Below, piece after piece: positions 15,304 to 22,740 of a stretch of DNA of 22,740 nt (its first letter is position 1; each line of letters begins with the position of its first letter). The DNA is from Oscillospiraceae bacterium. Lineage in GTDB: Bacteria > Bacillota > Clostridia > Oscillospirales > Ruminococcaceae. Location of the stretch: the NCBI GenBank assembly GCA_016295145.1, contig JAEDLR010000034.1:1-22740 (forward strand), written 5' to 3'. The notes below the pieces were generated by a model. The model saw only the letters and a list, made by a program, of their open reading frames with translations. It did not search any database and was not told where the DNA came from. A program made the translations under genes and the position numbers.

Positions 15304-16329
15304 TTGTACAGCGAACAGAATCTGCCAAAGCAATTTGCAGCGTTGGAGGCCATGGTTGGTCATACACCGCTGTTGGAAATCACCATGGAGTATAAAGGTG
15401 AACGCCGTGTGGTGTATGCCAAGGCGGAGTCTTATAATCTTTCGGGCAGCATCAAAGATCGTGTTGCCTACTATATGCTCAGAAAAGCCTACCTGTCAGG
15501 CGAAATCAAGGCAGGGGACTGCATTGCCGAGGCGACCAGCGGCAATACGGGCATCGCTTTTTCCGCAATGGGTGCTGCATTGGGGCATCCTGTGGTCATT
15601 TATATGCCCGATTGGATGAGCATGGAACGCCGTAACATTATCAGCAGCTACGGCGCAGAGGTGCGTCTTGTTTCCAAAGAACAGGGCGGATTTCTCGGTT
15701 CCATCACCATGACGGAAGAACTCGCCAAGCAGGGGAATGTCTATCTGCCGCGCCAGTTTTCCAATGACGCTAATCTGGAAGCCCATTATGAGACCACCGG
15801 TGTTGAGATCATCGCGCAGCTTGCTGCAATCGGCAAAACCGCAGATGCAGTGGTAGCAGGCGTCGGCACGGGAGGTACGGTCATGGGTATCGGCAGAAGA
15901 TTGCGCGTTGTCAACCCAGATTGTGCTGTTTTTCCGTTGGAGCCGTTGAATTCTCCGACGCTTTCTACGGGCTATAAGGTCGGCAAGCACCGTATTCAGG
16001 GCATCTCCGATGACTTCATTCCTGATATTCTTCGTCTGAACGAAACCACAGGCATCGTTTCCGTAGATGATGTGGATTCTATCCGTATGGCGCAGATGCT
16101 TTCCCGTCAGTTGGGGCTGGGCGTCGGCATCAGTTCCGGTGCGAATCTGCTTGGCTGCTTGCTTGCCGGTGACCGCATCGGCGGCGATAAAACCATCGTG
16201 ACCGTGTTTGCCGACGATAACAAGAAGTACCTTTCCACCGATTATTGCACCGAATTTCCGCAAACACCGGATACTATGACTTCACAATTGCAGCTCATCA
16301 GCGTGCGTGCGATCGCCTGTCCGCGCTAA
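15304..16329 (+). CDS. cysK: Cysteine synthase (O-acetylserine sulfhydrylase family)
   Basis: Fold-type II PLP enzyme, 341 residues, expected to form cysteine from O-acetylserine and sulfide. Landmarks are SGSIKDR with PLP-lysine K51, substrate loop TSGNTG (78-83), phosphate-binding GVGTGGT (186-192), EPLNSPTLSTGYKVGKHRIQG-type segment near 210-230, and GISSGAN near 275. I choose TTG 15304 as the start because GGGAGGG (15290-15296) stands 7 bases upstream. An in-frame ATG at 15268 overlaps the promoter palindrome and lies at the predicted transcription start. It is monocistronic, with its own promoter and terminator. Close relatives use other acceptors (homoserine- or phosphoserine-linked), so the exact substrate is less sure than the family. 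Confidence 0.83.
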   Translation: MYSEQNLPKQFAALEAMVGHTPLLEITMEYKGERRVVYAKAESYNLSGSIKDRVAYYMLRKAYLSGEIKAGDCIAEATSGNTGIAFSAMGAALGHPVVIYMPDWMSMERRNIISSYGAEVRLVSKEQGGFLGSITMTEELAKQGNVYLPRQFSNDANLEAHYETTGVEIIAQLAAIGKTADAVVAGVGTGGTVMGIGRRLRVVNPDCAVFPLEPLNSPTLSTGYKVGKHRIQGISDDFIPDILRLNETTGIVSVDDVDSIRMAQMLSRQLGLGVGISSGANLLGCLLAGDRIGGDKTIVTVFADDNKKYLSTDYCTEFPQTPDTMTSQLQLISVRAIACPR

Positions 16330-16340
16330 GAGAATCCCGG

Positions 16341-16379
16341 AACCGCTTTTGATGATACAGAAGCGGTTTTTCTCTTTTT
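16341..16379 (+). terminator. Terminator of the cysteine synthase gene
   Basis: AACCGCTT (16341-16348) and AAGCGGTT (16361-16368) form an 8-bp perfect stem with a 12-base loop, followed by TTTCTCTTTTT. Confidence 0.85.
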
Positions 16380-16470
16380 GCCCAATGCATGGAATTGTAA
16401 AAAGAGCGATACATTTCCTACCCCCATATAGCAATATGAAACAGGAATCTTTAAAAATCGTGATTTTGAC

Positions 16471-16500
16471 TTGACAGAACCCCCATTTTCGGTGTAAAAT
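16471..16500 (+). promoter_or_regulatory. Promoter of the acn operon
   Basis: TTGACA (16471-16476), 18-base spacer, TAAAAT (16495-16500), 36 bases before the aconitase ATG. Upstream lies a nested dyad: TTCCT/AGGAA (16415-16419, 16443-16447) around CATAT/ATATG (16425-16429, 16434-16438). I found no Rex-type TTGTTAA/TTAACAA site here. Confidence 0.7.
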
Positions 16501-16536
16501 AATAGAGTATCATTATAAGGAAAGGATGATTCCATC

Positions 16537-18474
16537 ATGGGTCTTACTCTCACAGAAAAAATTCTCTCTGCCCACCTTGTGGAAGGTGAGTTGGTGCGCG
16601 GTTCCGAAATCGGAATCCGCATTGACCAGACGCTCACACAGGATGCAACCGGTACTATGGCTTATCTCGAATTTGAGGCAATGGGTGTGCCTCGTGTCCG
16701 TACCGAGCGTTCCGTGGCATACATTGACCACAACACGCTGCAAAACGGTTTTGAAAATGCAGATGACCACCGTTTTATCGGCAGCTGTGCCAAAAAACAC
16801 GGTCTGTTTTTCTCCCGTCCGGGCAACGGCATCTGCCATCAGGTACATCTGGAGCGTTACGGTATCCCCGGCAAAACGTTGATCGGCTCTGACTCTCACA
16901 CGCCCACTGGCGGCGGTTTGGGTATGCTTGCCATCGGCGCAGGCGGTTTGGATGTTGCAGTGGCGATGGGCGGCGGTGCGTATTATATCACCTGCCCCAA
17001 GGTTGTCAAGGTGGAGCTGATTGGTAAGCTTTCTCCGTGGGTTGCTGCAAAGGATGTCATTCTGGAAGTGCTGCGCCGTATGACCGTCAAGGGCGGCGTA
17101 GGTAAGGTTATTGAGTATTGCGGCGAGGGCGTAAAGACCCTGACCGTGCCTGAGCGTGCTACCATTACCAACATGGGTGCAGAGCTGGGTGCGACTTCCT
17201 CTATTTTCCCCTCAGATGAAATGACCCGTGCCTTCCTGCGCGCACAGCAGCGTGAGGATGTTTGGGTACCGCTTTCTGCCGATGAGGACGCTGTGTACGA
17301 TGAGCATATCGTCATTGATCTGGGTGCGCTGGTGCCGCTGGCAGCCTGCCCCCATTCTCCGGATAATGTCAAAACCATGGAGGAGATTGGCACGCTGAAA
17401 ATCGATCAGGTATGTATCGGCTCCTGCACCAATTCTTCTCTGCTGGATATGATGAAAGTTGCCCATATCCTAAAAGGCAAGACCGTTCATCCCGATGTGT
17501 CTCTGTCCATTGCACCCGGCTCTAAGCAGGTGCTGAATATGCTGGCAGCCAACGGCGCACTGGCAGATATGATCGATGCCGGCGCGAGAATTCTGGAGAG
17601 CGCCTGCGGTCCCTGCATTGGTATGGGTCAGTCGCCTAATTCCGCAGGTATCTCGCTGCGTACCTTCAACCGTAACTTTGAGGGCCGTTCCGGTACCAAG
17701 GACGGTCAGATCTATCTGGTATCGCCTGAAACCGCAGCAGCATCTGCGCTGACAGGCTACCTCACCGACCCCAGAACACTGGGTGATATGCCTGCGTTCT
17801 CAATGCCTGCGGTGTTCACCATCAACGATAATATGCTCACTCCGCCTGCAGCCGAAGCAGAGATGGAGAATGTGGAGATTCTGCGAGGCCCCAATATCAA
17901 GCCCTACCCCGATACCACACCACTGTTGGAAACCATCGAAGCACCCTGCTCCCTGAAAGTCGGCGACAATATCACCACTGACCATATCATGCCTGCCGGT
18001 GCAAAGATTCTGCCGCTGCGCTCTAATATTCCTGCCATTTCTCAGCATTGCTTTACGGTATGTGATGCGGATTTCCCGAGCCGTGCCAAGGAAATGGGTC
18101 AGAGCATCATTGTGGGCGGTGCAAACTACGGTCAGGGTTCTTCCCGTGAGCACGCAGCACTTGCTCCCTTGTATCTGGGCGTGAAAGCAGTGCTGGTGAA
18201 GTCCTTTGCCCGTATCCACCGTGCCAACCTTATCAATGCAGGCATTCTTCCGCTGACCTTTGTCAATGAGGCGGATTATGATTCCATTGCACAGGGTGAT
18301 GTGCTGGTGCTTACCGATGTCCGTAAGGCTGTGGAATCCGGAAAGACCGAGCTGACCATACTCAATAAGACGAACGGTGCAGAAATTCCCGTGCTGTGTG
18401 AGCTGACAGGAAGAACCAAGGATATCATGCTGGCAGGCGGTCTGCTGGACTACACCAGAGAACAGTTGAAGTAA
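16537..18474 (+). CDS. acn: Aconitate hydratase
   Basis: A [4Fe-4S] enzyme interconverting citrate and isocitrate in the cytosol, 645 residues. The three cluster ligands are visible as C297 in GSCTNSS and C357/C360 in ACGPCIGMG. Other family landmarks are IGSDSHTPTGGGLGMLAIGAGG near residues 120, DNITTDHIMPAG near 475, and the substrate-binding SSREHAAL near 532. The length is shorter than the roughly 900-residue AcnA of proteobacteria and suits the mitochondrial-like/clostridial type. RBS AAGGAAAGG precedes the ATG. It heads the run acn, membrane protein, icd, rex, whose product flow is citrate to 2-oxoglutarate for glutamate synthesis. Confidence 0.95.
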   Translation: MGLTLTEKILSAHLVEGELVRGSEIGIRIDQTLTQDATGTMAYLEFEAMGVPRVRTERSVAYIDHNTLQNGFENADDHRFIGSCAKKHGLFFSRPGNGICHQVHLERYGIPGKTLIGSDSHTPTGGGLGMLAIGAGGLDVAVAMGGGAYYITCPKVVKVELIGKLSPWVAAKDVILEVLRRMTVKGGVGKVIEYCGEGVKTLTVPERATITNMGAELGATSSIFPSDEMTRAFLRAQQREDVWVPLSADEDAVYDEHIVIDLGALVPLAACPHSPDNVKTMEEIGTLKIDQVCIGSCTNSSLLDMMKVAHILKGKTVHPDVSLSIAPGSKQVLNMLAANGALADMIDAGARILESACGPCIGMGQSPNSAGISLRTFNRNFEGRSGTKDGQIYLVSPETAAASALTGYLTDPRTLGDMPAFSMPAVFTINDNMLTPPAAEAEMENVEILRGPNIKPYPDTTPLLETIEAPCSLKVGDNITTDHIMPAGAKILPLRSNIPAISQHCFTVCDADFPSRAKEMGQSIIVGGANYGQGSSREHAALAPLYLGVKAVLVKSFARIHRANLINAGILPLTFVNEADYDSIAQGDVLVLTDVRKAVESGKTELTILNKTNGAEIPVLCELTGRTKDIMLAGGLLDYTREQLK

Positions 18475-18492
18475 TCCCAAGGAGGAGACAAG

Positions 18493-18708
18493 ATGTTTTT
18501 GAACACAGCAACAATTCTTCGCAGAATCCGTATCCGTTCCTGGACAGATGTTGTGATGATTGCAATTGCAATCGGCATCATTATGGGTGGACAGTGGCTG
18601 CTGGAAAAACTGTTTCCGAACATGAGCGAGAAAACCGCATATACCATCTCTTTGATTATCGCTGTTGTCTTCGTTTTTGTCTGGGTATTCACAGTACCCG
18701 TTCCCTAA
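18493..18708 (+). CDS. Small two-helix membrane protein between acn and icd
   Basis: A 71-residue protein with a strong AAGGAGGAG ribosome binding site 6 bases before its ATG. The N-terminus is basic (RRIRIR, 10-15). Helix one spans about 19-37, a short loop EKLFPNMSEKT follows, and helix two spans about 50-68, ending in VPVP. By the positive-inside rule the N-terminus should face the cytosol. It sits 18 bases after acn and 24 bases before icd with no terminator, so it is co-transcribed with two soluble TCA enzymes. I do not recognise the family. The strong RBS, gene-like spacing and clear two-helix profile argue it is real. Confidence 0.8.
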   Translation: MFLNTATILRRIRIRSWTDVVMIAIAIGIIMGGQWLLEKLFPNMSEKTAYTISLIIAVVFVFVWVFTVPVP

Positions 18709-18732
18709 TCAATCAGCAAGGAGGTTTTTTCG

Positions 18733-19944
18733 ATGGAGAAAATCAAAATGACAACTCCTCTCGTCGAAATGGATGGCGACGAGATGACCCGTATCCTGTG
18801 GCAGTGGATCAAGGATATCCTCATTACGCCCTATGTGGAACTGAGCACCGAGTATTATGACCTGGGACTTGCCCACCGCGAGGAAACGAAAGATCAGGTG
18901 ACCCTTGACAGTGCTGAGGCAACCAAGAAGTACGGCGTAGCAGTAAAGTGCGCAACCATTACACCCAACGCCGCAAGAATGCCCGAATACAACCTGACCC
19001 AGATGTGGAAATCGCCCAACGGTACCATTCGTGCCATTCTGGACGGTACCGTGTTCCGTACCCCCATTTTGGTAAAGGGCATTACCCCTTATATCCCCAC
19101 ATGGACAAAGCCCATCACCATTGCCCGCCATGCCTACGGCGATGTTTACAAAAATACCGAGATGCAGGTCAAGGGCGGCGGCAAGGCAGAGTTGGTCTTT
19201 ACCGATACAAACGGTAACGAGACCCGTCAACTGATCCACGAGTTTCAGGGTGACGGTGTCATTCAGGGTATGCATAACATTGACGATTCCATCGCTGGTT
19301 TTGCAAGAGCCTGCTTCAATTACGGTCTGGATCTTAAGCAGGATGTGTGGTTTGCCACCAAGGATACCATCTCCAAGCAGTATGACCACCGTTTCAAGGA
19401 TATCTTTGCAGAGATCTTTGAGGAGGAGTATAAGGAGAAGTTCGCTGCAGCAGGTATCGAGTACTTCTATACCTTGATTGATGATGCCGTTGCCCGTGTA
19501 ATTCGTTCCAACGGCGGCTATATCTGGGCCTGCAAGAATTATGACGGCGATGTCATGTCTGACATGGTATCTACTGCATACGGCAGCCTTGCCATGATGA
19601 CCTCCGTGCTAGTATCGCCCACCGGCGTGTACGAGTTCGAGGCAGCACACGGCACTGTGCAGCGTCATTATTATAAGCATCTCAAGGGTGAGGAAACCTC
19701 TACAAACTCCGTGGCAACCATTTTTGCATGGAGCGGTGCGCTGCGTAAGCGCGGCGAGTTGGACAATATCCCTGCGCTGTGTGATTACGCCGATAAGTTG
19801 GAGAAGGCGACCCTGCAAACCATCGAGGATGGCGTGATGACCGGTGACCTGTATCTGCTTTCCACGCTGGAGAATAAGCAGAAGGTAAGCTCCAAGGCAT
19901 TCCTCGAAGCGATTAACGAGCGTCTTTCCGCGCTCATGCAGTAA
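18733..19944 (+). CDS. icd: Isocitrate dehydrogenase, NADP-dependent, eukaryotic-like type II
   Basis: Oxidises isocitrate to 2-oxoglutarate with production of NADPH, 403 residues. It opens with PLVEMDGDEMTRILW, the signature of the homodimeric type II enzymes also found in mitochondria, not the E. coli Icd type. Further landmarks are SPNGTIRAILDGTVFR (substrate loop, near residues 95-110), YDGDVMSD (metal-binding aspartates), and EAAHGTVQRHY (NADP-binding). AAGGAGG lies 9 bases before the ATG. It follows the small membrane protein by 24 bases and precedes rex by 12, so the run is one operon. NADP rather than NAD use is inferred from the subfamily. Confidence 0.95.
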   Translation: MEKIKMTTPLVEMDGDEMTRILWQWIKDILITPYVELSTEYYDLGLAHREETKDQVTLDSAEATKKYGVAVKCATITPNAARMPEYNLTQMWKSPNGTIRAILDGTVFRTPILVKGITPYIPTWTKPITIARHAYGDVYKNTEMQVKGGGKAELVFTDTNGNETRQLIHEFQGDGVIQGMHNIDDSIAGFARACFNYGLDLKQDVWFATKDTISKQYDHRFKDIFAEIFEEEYKEKFAAAGIEYFYTLIDDAVARVIRSNGGYIWACKNYDGDVMSDMVSTAYGSLAMMTSVLVSPTGVYEFEAAHGTVQRHYYKHLKGEETSTNSVATIFAWSGALRKRGELDNIPALCDYADKLEKATLQTIEDGVMTGDLYLLSTLENKQKVSSKAFLEAINERLSALMQ

Positions 19945-19956
19945 GGAGCCGATACC

Positions 19957-20607
19957 ATGCCGAAACGGGCGATTTCTTCTTCGGTCATCCATCGGTTGCC
20001 ACGCTATTATCGCTTTTTAAGCGAGTTGGAGCAAAAGGGCGTCATCCGCATTTCTTCCAAGGCACTTTCCGAGCGTATGGGGCTGACTGCTTCGCAGATA
20101 CGCCAAGATCTCAACTGCTTTGGCGGATTCGGGCAACAGGGCTATGGCTATACTGTCGCCGCGCTGCGTGAGGAGATCGAAAGAATTCTGGGTATCCGCA
20201 ACAGGCATCGCACGATCATTGTCGGGATTGGTAATCTGGGGCGAACGATCGCGACCCATATTGATTTTCTTGAGCATGGCTGCGAACTGGTGGGGCTGTT
20301 TGATTCCAATCCCACCGTCGCAGGCCGTGACCTTGCCGGAATGCAGGTGCATCATACCGATACTCTTGAGGGGTTTATCCGCATGGAACAGCCTAAGGTT
20401 GCCGTGCTTTGTATTCCCCGAGAAGCTGCTCACGATGTTGCTGAACGACTGGTGCAGCTTGGCATCCGTGCGTTCTGGAATTTCAGTCAGGCGGACCTGC
20501 GGCTATCCGACCCAAGCGTCTTGGTTGAAAATGTATTTTTCGGCGATAGCCTTTCTTTGCTGGCGTACGGGCTGAATCAGCCGATGGCGCGCCCAGCAGA
20601 CGAATAA
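19957..20607 (+). CDS. rex: Redox-sensing transcriptional repressor Rex
   Basis: A 216-residue homodimeric repressor that senses the NADH/NAD+ ratio and releases DNA when NADH binds. The N-terminal winged helix runs to about residue 80 and contains LPRYYRFL (14-21) and the recognition segment SKALSERMGLTASQIRQDL (34-52). The Rossmann domain shows GIGNLG (90-95) and LVGLFDSNP (near 111-119). The C-terminal domain-swapped helix ends in LAYGLN. Family length is normal. It starts 12 bases after icd with AAGGAG, so it is co-transcribed with acn and icd. I see no Rex-box-like site in the operon's promoter, so self-regulation is not supported by what I see. Confidence 0.93.
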   Translation: MPKRAISSSVIHRLPRYYRFLSELEQKGVIRISSKALSERMGLTASQIRQDLNCFGGFGQQGYGYTVAALREEIERILGIRNRHRTIIVGIGNLGRTIATHIDFLEHGCELVGLFDSNPTVAGRDLAGMQVHHTDTLEGFIRMEQPKVAVLCIPREAAHDVAERLVQLGIRAFWNFSQADLRLSDPSVLVENVFFGDSLSLLAYGLNQPMARPADE

Positions 20608-20688
20608 CGGTCATTTTCTACGGCGTGTGCTGTGGATGTGATACACAACAAATCATGGCGTTTCACTATGAAACAGAAAGGATTGACT

Positions 20689-22530
20689 ATGCGTTTTCAA
20701 AAACTGATGTCGACACTGACAGCCTGCTGTCTGGGCGCAACCGCTTTGGCTTCTATGCCTTTGCAGGCAAATGCTGAGGATGAGATTCTGACCTTTGATT
20801 TTCGCGTTGGAGGTTCCAATCAAACGACCGTCACCACTGATGCCCTTGCGTTGGATGATATGCACCTGAGCGTGGATATTTATATCACAGAGAACCCCGG
20901 TGTCAATGCGATCTCCCTTAAGATGCAGGTTAATGACGGCGAGGAGCAGGAGGATGGTTCCTTTGGCAATTACGGCTTTTACATGGATCAAGGCCAGTTT
21001 ACTTATCCCTATTGCTTTGACAGCACTGGCGGTGACCCGTCCGCTGCGCTTTCTTCTATTTTTGTCCCCGAAAGGATGAACCTCGGCTGGATCTACAGTG
21101 CCGACCAGACCGTCAACGCTGACGCATACGCTGAGAGTGGTACAACCAGCTGGAACAGTAATGTAAGCTGGGCGACTGATTACGCCTTTGCGACTGCTGA
21201 TCTGGTGATTCCGAAGGGAACTGCTGCCGGTACCTATGTGCTGGATATCCGCCGCGAGAAGTATCTGAACTCGCTTTCCACCGAAACCACCAAGATTTAC
21301 AGCCAGAGTAGCTGCCGCGGCGCAGGTGTAGACGAATCTCTTGCATACCACAGTGTCCCGTTGACCATCGTGGTGGAAGATTCGTCGGTCAGTGCCACCA
21401 CCACCACAGAGACCACTACCACGACCCAGACCACGACCACCACCACGGAAACCACCACCACGACTCAGACCACTTCTTTTACAGCAATCACTACCACCAC
21501 CGAAACTACAGCCTCTGTGCCTGTGGAAACTTTCCCTGCAAATGTGTTGCCTGACGGCTCCAACCCCTACCTTGATCTGCTGGCAGGTGAGGACTTTACT
21601 TACATTTACGGCAATGTCAGTGCAACGCCCGGCGCAACCGTAAAGATGCCCATTTATATCTATAACGATCCCGGTACTGCAGGTGCCATGTTTTACATTG
21701 ACTACGACCCTGCCCTGACCGCAACCGAAATCACTGCCGGTAACGCCTATCGTCTTTCTATGCAATTCAATCCTGCTACGAATCCCATGGCAATCACTTG
21801 GGCAAGCGGCAACGGCACCAATTTGAATGCAAAAGATGGAGCGGTGTTTGCATATCTGCACTTTACGGTTCCGGAAGATGCCGCAGTCGGTGCCACCTAT
21901 CAGGTGAATACCGCAGTAGAAAGTGTGGACGGCAAGGAAACCGAAGTAGATGATACCAACGGCATCGCCATGGATGTCAAGTATATTCCCGGTGTTATCA
22001 CTGTTGTTGCTGAAAGCGACGAAGGCAGTGCAACACCGGCTTTGAACCGTACTGAATACTCCTTTACGAATATCGGTGATACGCTTGCGCTGGAACTGCT
22101 CAATGCAGGTGACGGCGAAGTGACATGGTATACCACCAATCCCGATGCGGTTTCTGTTCTGGCAACGGGTAATATGGCGGTTGTCACCGCAAAGGCACTG
22201 GAGAATGCACAGGTGATCGCTGTTCTGGACGGCGTTGCGTATACCTGTGAGATTCGCGGCGGTCTGTTTGGTGATATCAACCGCAGTGGCAGAGTAGACA
22301 GCGAAGATGCGGTTCTTGCATTGCGAGAGTACAACAGCTTCTCCGTGCTGAAAGTACCGTTCCTGACCGAAGCGGAGCGCGCCATAGCCGATGTAAGCGG
22401 CAATGGCACAGTGGAGATCATTGATGTGGTCTATTTGCTCAAGTATTACAACAATAAAGTTTTGATGGGCAATGATATTACATGGTATGAGATCACCGGC
22501 AACCCCAATGCGCCCGGCGCACCGCAGTGA
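20689..22530 (+). CDS. Secreted cohesin/dockerin scaffold-like protein with Thr-rich linker
   Basis: An exported 613-residue protein. ATG 20689 is chosen because AAAGG lies 8 bases upstream and it opens a signal peptide (1-29, ending QANA). Residues about 32-230 look like a cohesin-like beta-sandwich. A Thr-rich linker (237-275) with repeated TETTTTTQ follows. Residues about 303-440 form a second cohesin-like domain: SATPGATVKMPIYIYND, then FYIDYDPALTATEITAG and FAYLHFTVPEDAAVGATY. An Ig-like/BIG2-type segment spans 450-523. The dockerin has two well-formed repeats, DINRSGRVDSED (529-540) and DVSGNGTVEIID (568-579). It may present or link enzymes in a cellulosome-like assembly. Binding specificity cannot be read from sequence, and the first domain's cohesin identity is less sure. 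Confidence 0.8.
   Translation: MRFQKLMSTLTACCLGATALASMPLQANAEDEILTFDFRVGGSNQTTVTTDALALDDMHLSVDIYITENPGVNAISLKMQVNDGEEQEDGSFGNYGFYMDQGQFTYPYCFDSTGGDPSAALSSIFVPERMNLGWIYSADQTVNADAYAESGTTSWNSNVSWATDYAFATADLVIPKGTAAGTYVLDIRREKYLNSLSTETTKIYSQSSCRGAGVDESLAYHSVPLTIVVEDSSVSATTTTETTTTTQTTTTTTETTTTTQTTSFTAITTTTETTASVPVETFPANVLPDGSNPYLDLLAGEDFTYIYGNVSATPGATVKMPIYIYNDPGTAGAMFYIDYDPALTATEITAGNAYRLSMQFNPATNPMAITWASGNGTNLNAKDGAVFAYLHFTVPEDAAVGATYQVNTAVESVDGKETEVDDTNGIAMDVKYIPGVITVVAESDEGSATPALNRTEYSFTNIGDTLALELLNAGDGEVTWYTTNPDAVSVLATGNMAVVTAKALENAQVIAVLDGVAYTCEIRGGLFGDINRSGRVDSEDAVLALREYNSFSVLKVPFLTEAERAIADVSGNGTVEIIDVVYLLKYYNNKVLMGNDITWYEITGNPNAPGAPQ
21397..21513 (+). repeat. Low-complexity Thr-linker repeat
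   Basis: ACC/ACT/ACG-rich coding repeat giving the unit T5-Q-T(n)-E about twice. The unit is roughly 36-39 bases. It encodes the linker between the two cohesin-like domains and is a typical site of length variation and O-glycosylation. Confidence 0.75.
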
Positions 22531-22548
22531 TCTGATTGTTTGCTGAAC

Positions 22549-22594
22549 AACTTGAGGGAAACCCTTGCAAAAAGGGTTTCCCTCAAGTTTTATC
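22549..22594 (+). terminator. Strong terminator of the scaffold-like gene
   Basis: An 18-bp perfect stem (22549-22566 with 22572-22589) around a 5-base loop, followed by TTTATC. It is the longest perfect stem in the window and closes the rightmost transcription unit. Confidence 0.9.
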
Positions 22595-22708
22595 GAAAAA
22601 TACATCTTTCGAACAGCAATTAGCATAAACTCAATGCCTAATTCTTGATTGATTTCGCGCACTATAACCAATTATTTGCAGCGAGAATGTTTTATGTTGT
22701 AATAGTGC

Positions 22709-22737
22709 TTGACAAATCTGCAAAAGCGTAGTACAAT
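22709..22737 (+). promoter_or_regulatory. Promoter facing off the right edge
   Basis: TTGACA (22709-22714), 17-base spacer, TACAAT (22732-22737). The gene it serves lies beyond the window. Bases 22595-22708 hold nothing else I can support. Confidence 0.75.
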
Positions 22738-22740
22738 GTA

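Noticed and set aside
16380..16536. Rex-binding site in the acn promoter
   Set aside because: I looked for TTGTTAA and TTAACAA half-sites around the promoter and found no convincing pair.
20653..22671. Minus-strand open frame of 672 codons opposite the scaffold-like gene
   Set aside because: It has a Cys/His/Gly-rich, family-less translation, while the + strand shows a signal peptide, cohesin-like domains and a dockerin. It is open only because of the codon composition of the real gene.

Overview
The window looks like a chromosomal segment of an anaerobic, fibre-degrading gut Firmicute close to Ruminococcus (Oscillospiraceae). The reasons are a secreted arabinanase ending in a type I dockerin, a cohesin-like scaffold protein with a Thr-rich linker and its own dockerin, an LL-diaminopimelate aminotransferase (DapL) route to lysine and cell wall, and a YhaO/YhaN-type nuclease pair. 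This placement is inference from gene content; no rRNA or other marker is present. Nearly every gene is an ordinary chromosomal one. I saw no tRNA, rRNA, CRISPR array, insertion sequence or phage gene.

Layout, left to right. Bases 1-69 are the tail of an unidentified + strand gene. dapF and dapL (75-2092) overlap by 4 bases and make meso-diaminopimelate; a 70-nt imperfect hairpin follows. A monocistronic secreted GH43 arabinanase (2423-5164) carries two ricin-type lectin repeats and a dockerin. A small AT-rich SUKH (SMI1/KNR4) gene follows at 5294-5695. On the minus strand, glmS (8773-6932) and a sugar-phosphate nucleotidyltransferase (6903-6001) form an amino-sugar/nucleotide-sugar operon with a consensus promoter. 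Diverging from it on the + strand is a fused Wzz/BY-kinase and an overlapping CpsB-type PHP phosphatase (9094-11336), with no glycosyltransferases beside them. A terminator separates them from the convergent minus-strand pair yhaO-yhaN (14900-11396). A cysteine synthase (15304-16329) has a perfect palindrome over its -10 box. Then comes the run acn, a 71-residue membrane protein, NADP-isocitrate dehydrogenase and the redox repressor Rex (16537-20607). The last gene is the cohesin/dockerin scaffold protein (20689-22530), closed by an 18-bp perfect terminator stem. A further promoter faces off the right edge.

How they fit together. Lysine/murein precursor synthesis (dapF, dapL), amino-sugar supply (glmS, nucleotidyltransferase) and polysaccharide-export control (BY-kinase/phosphatase) serve the envelope. 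The arabinanase and the scaffold protein serve extracellular plant-polysaccharide breakdown through cohesin-dockerin assembly. The acn-icd-rex run links the oxidative half-TCA branch (2-oxoglutarate and NADPH) to an NADH/NAD+ sensor. The points most worth a second look are the small membrane protein between acn and icd, Rex in that operon, the palindromic operator at cysK, the orphan kinase/phosphatase pair, the cohesin/dockerin protein, and the AT-rich SUKH gene. No clearly new multi-gene system stands out.
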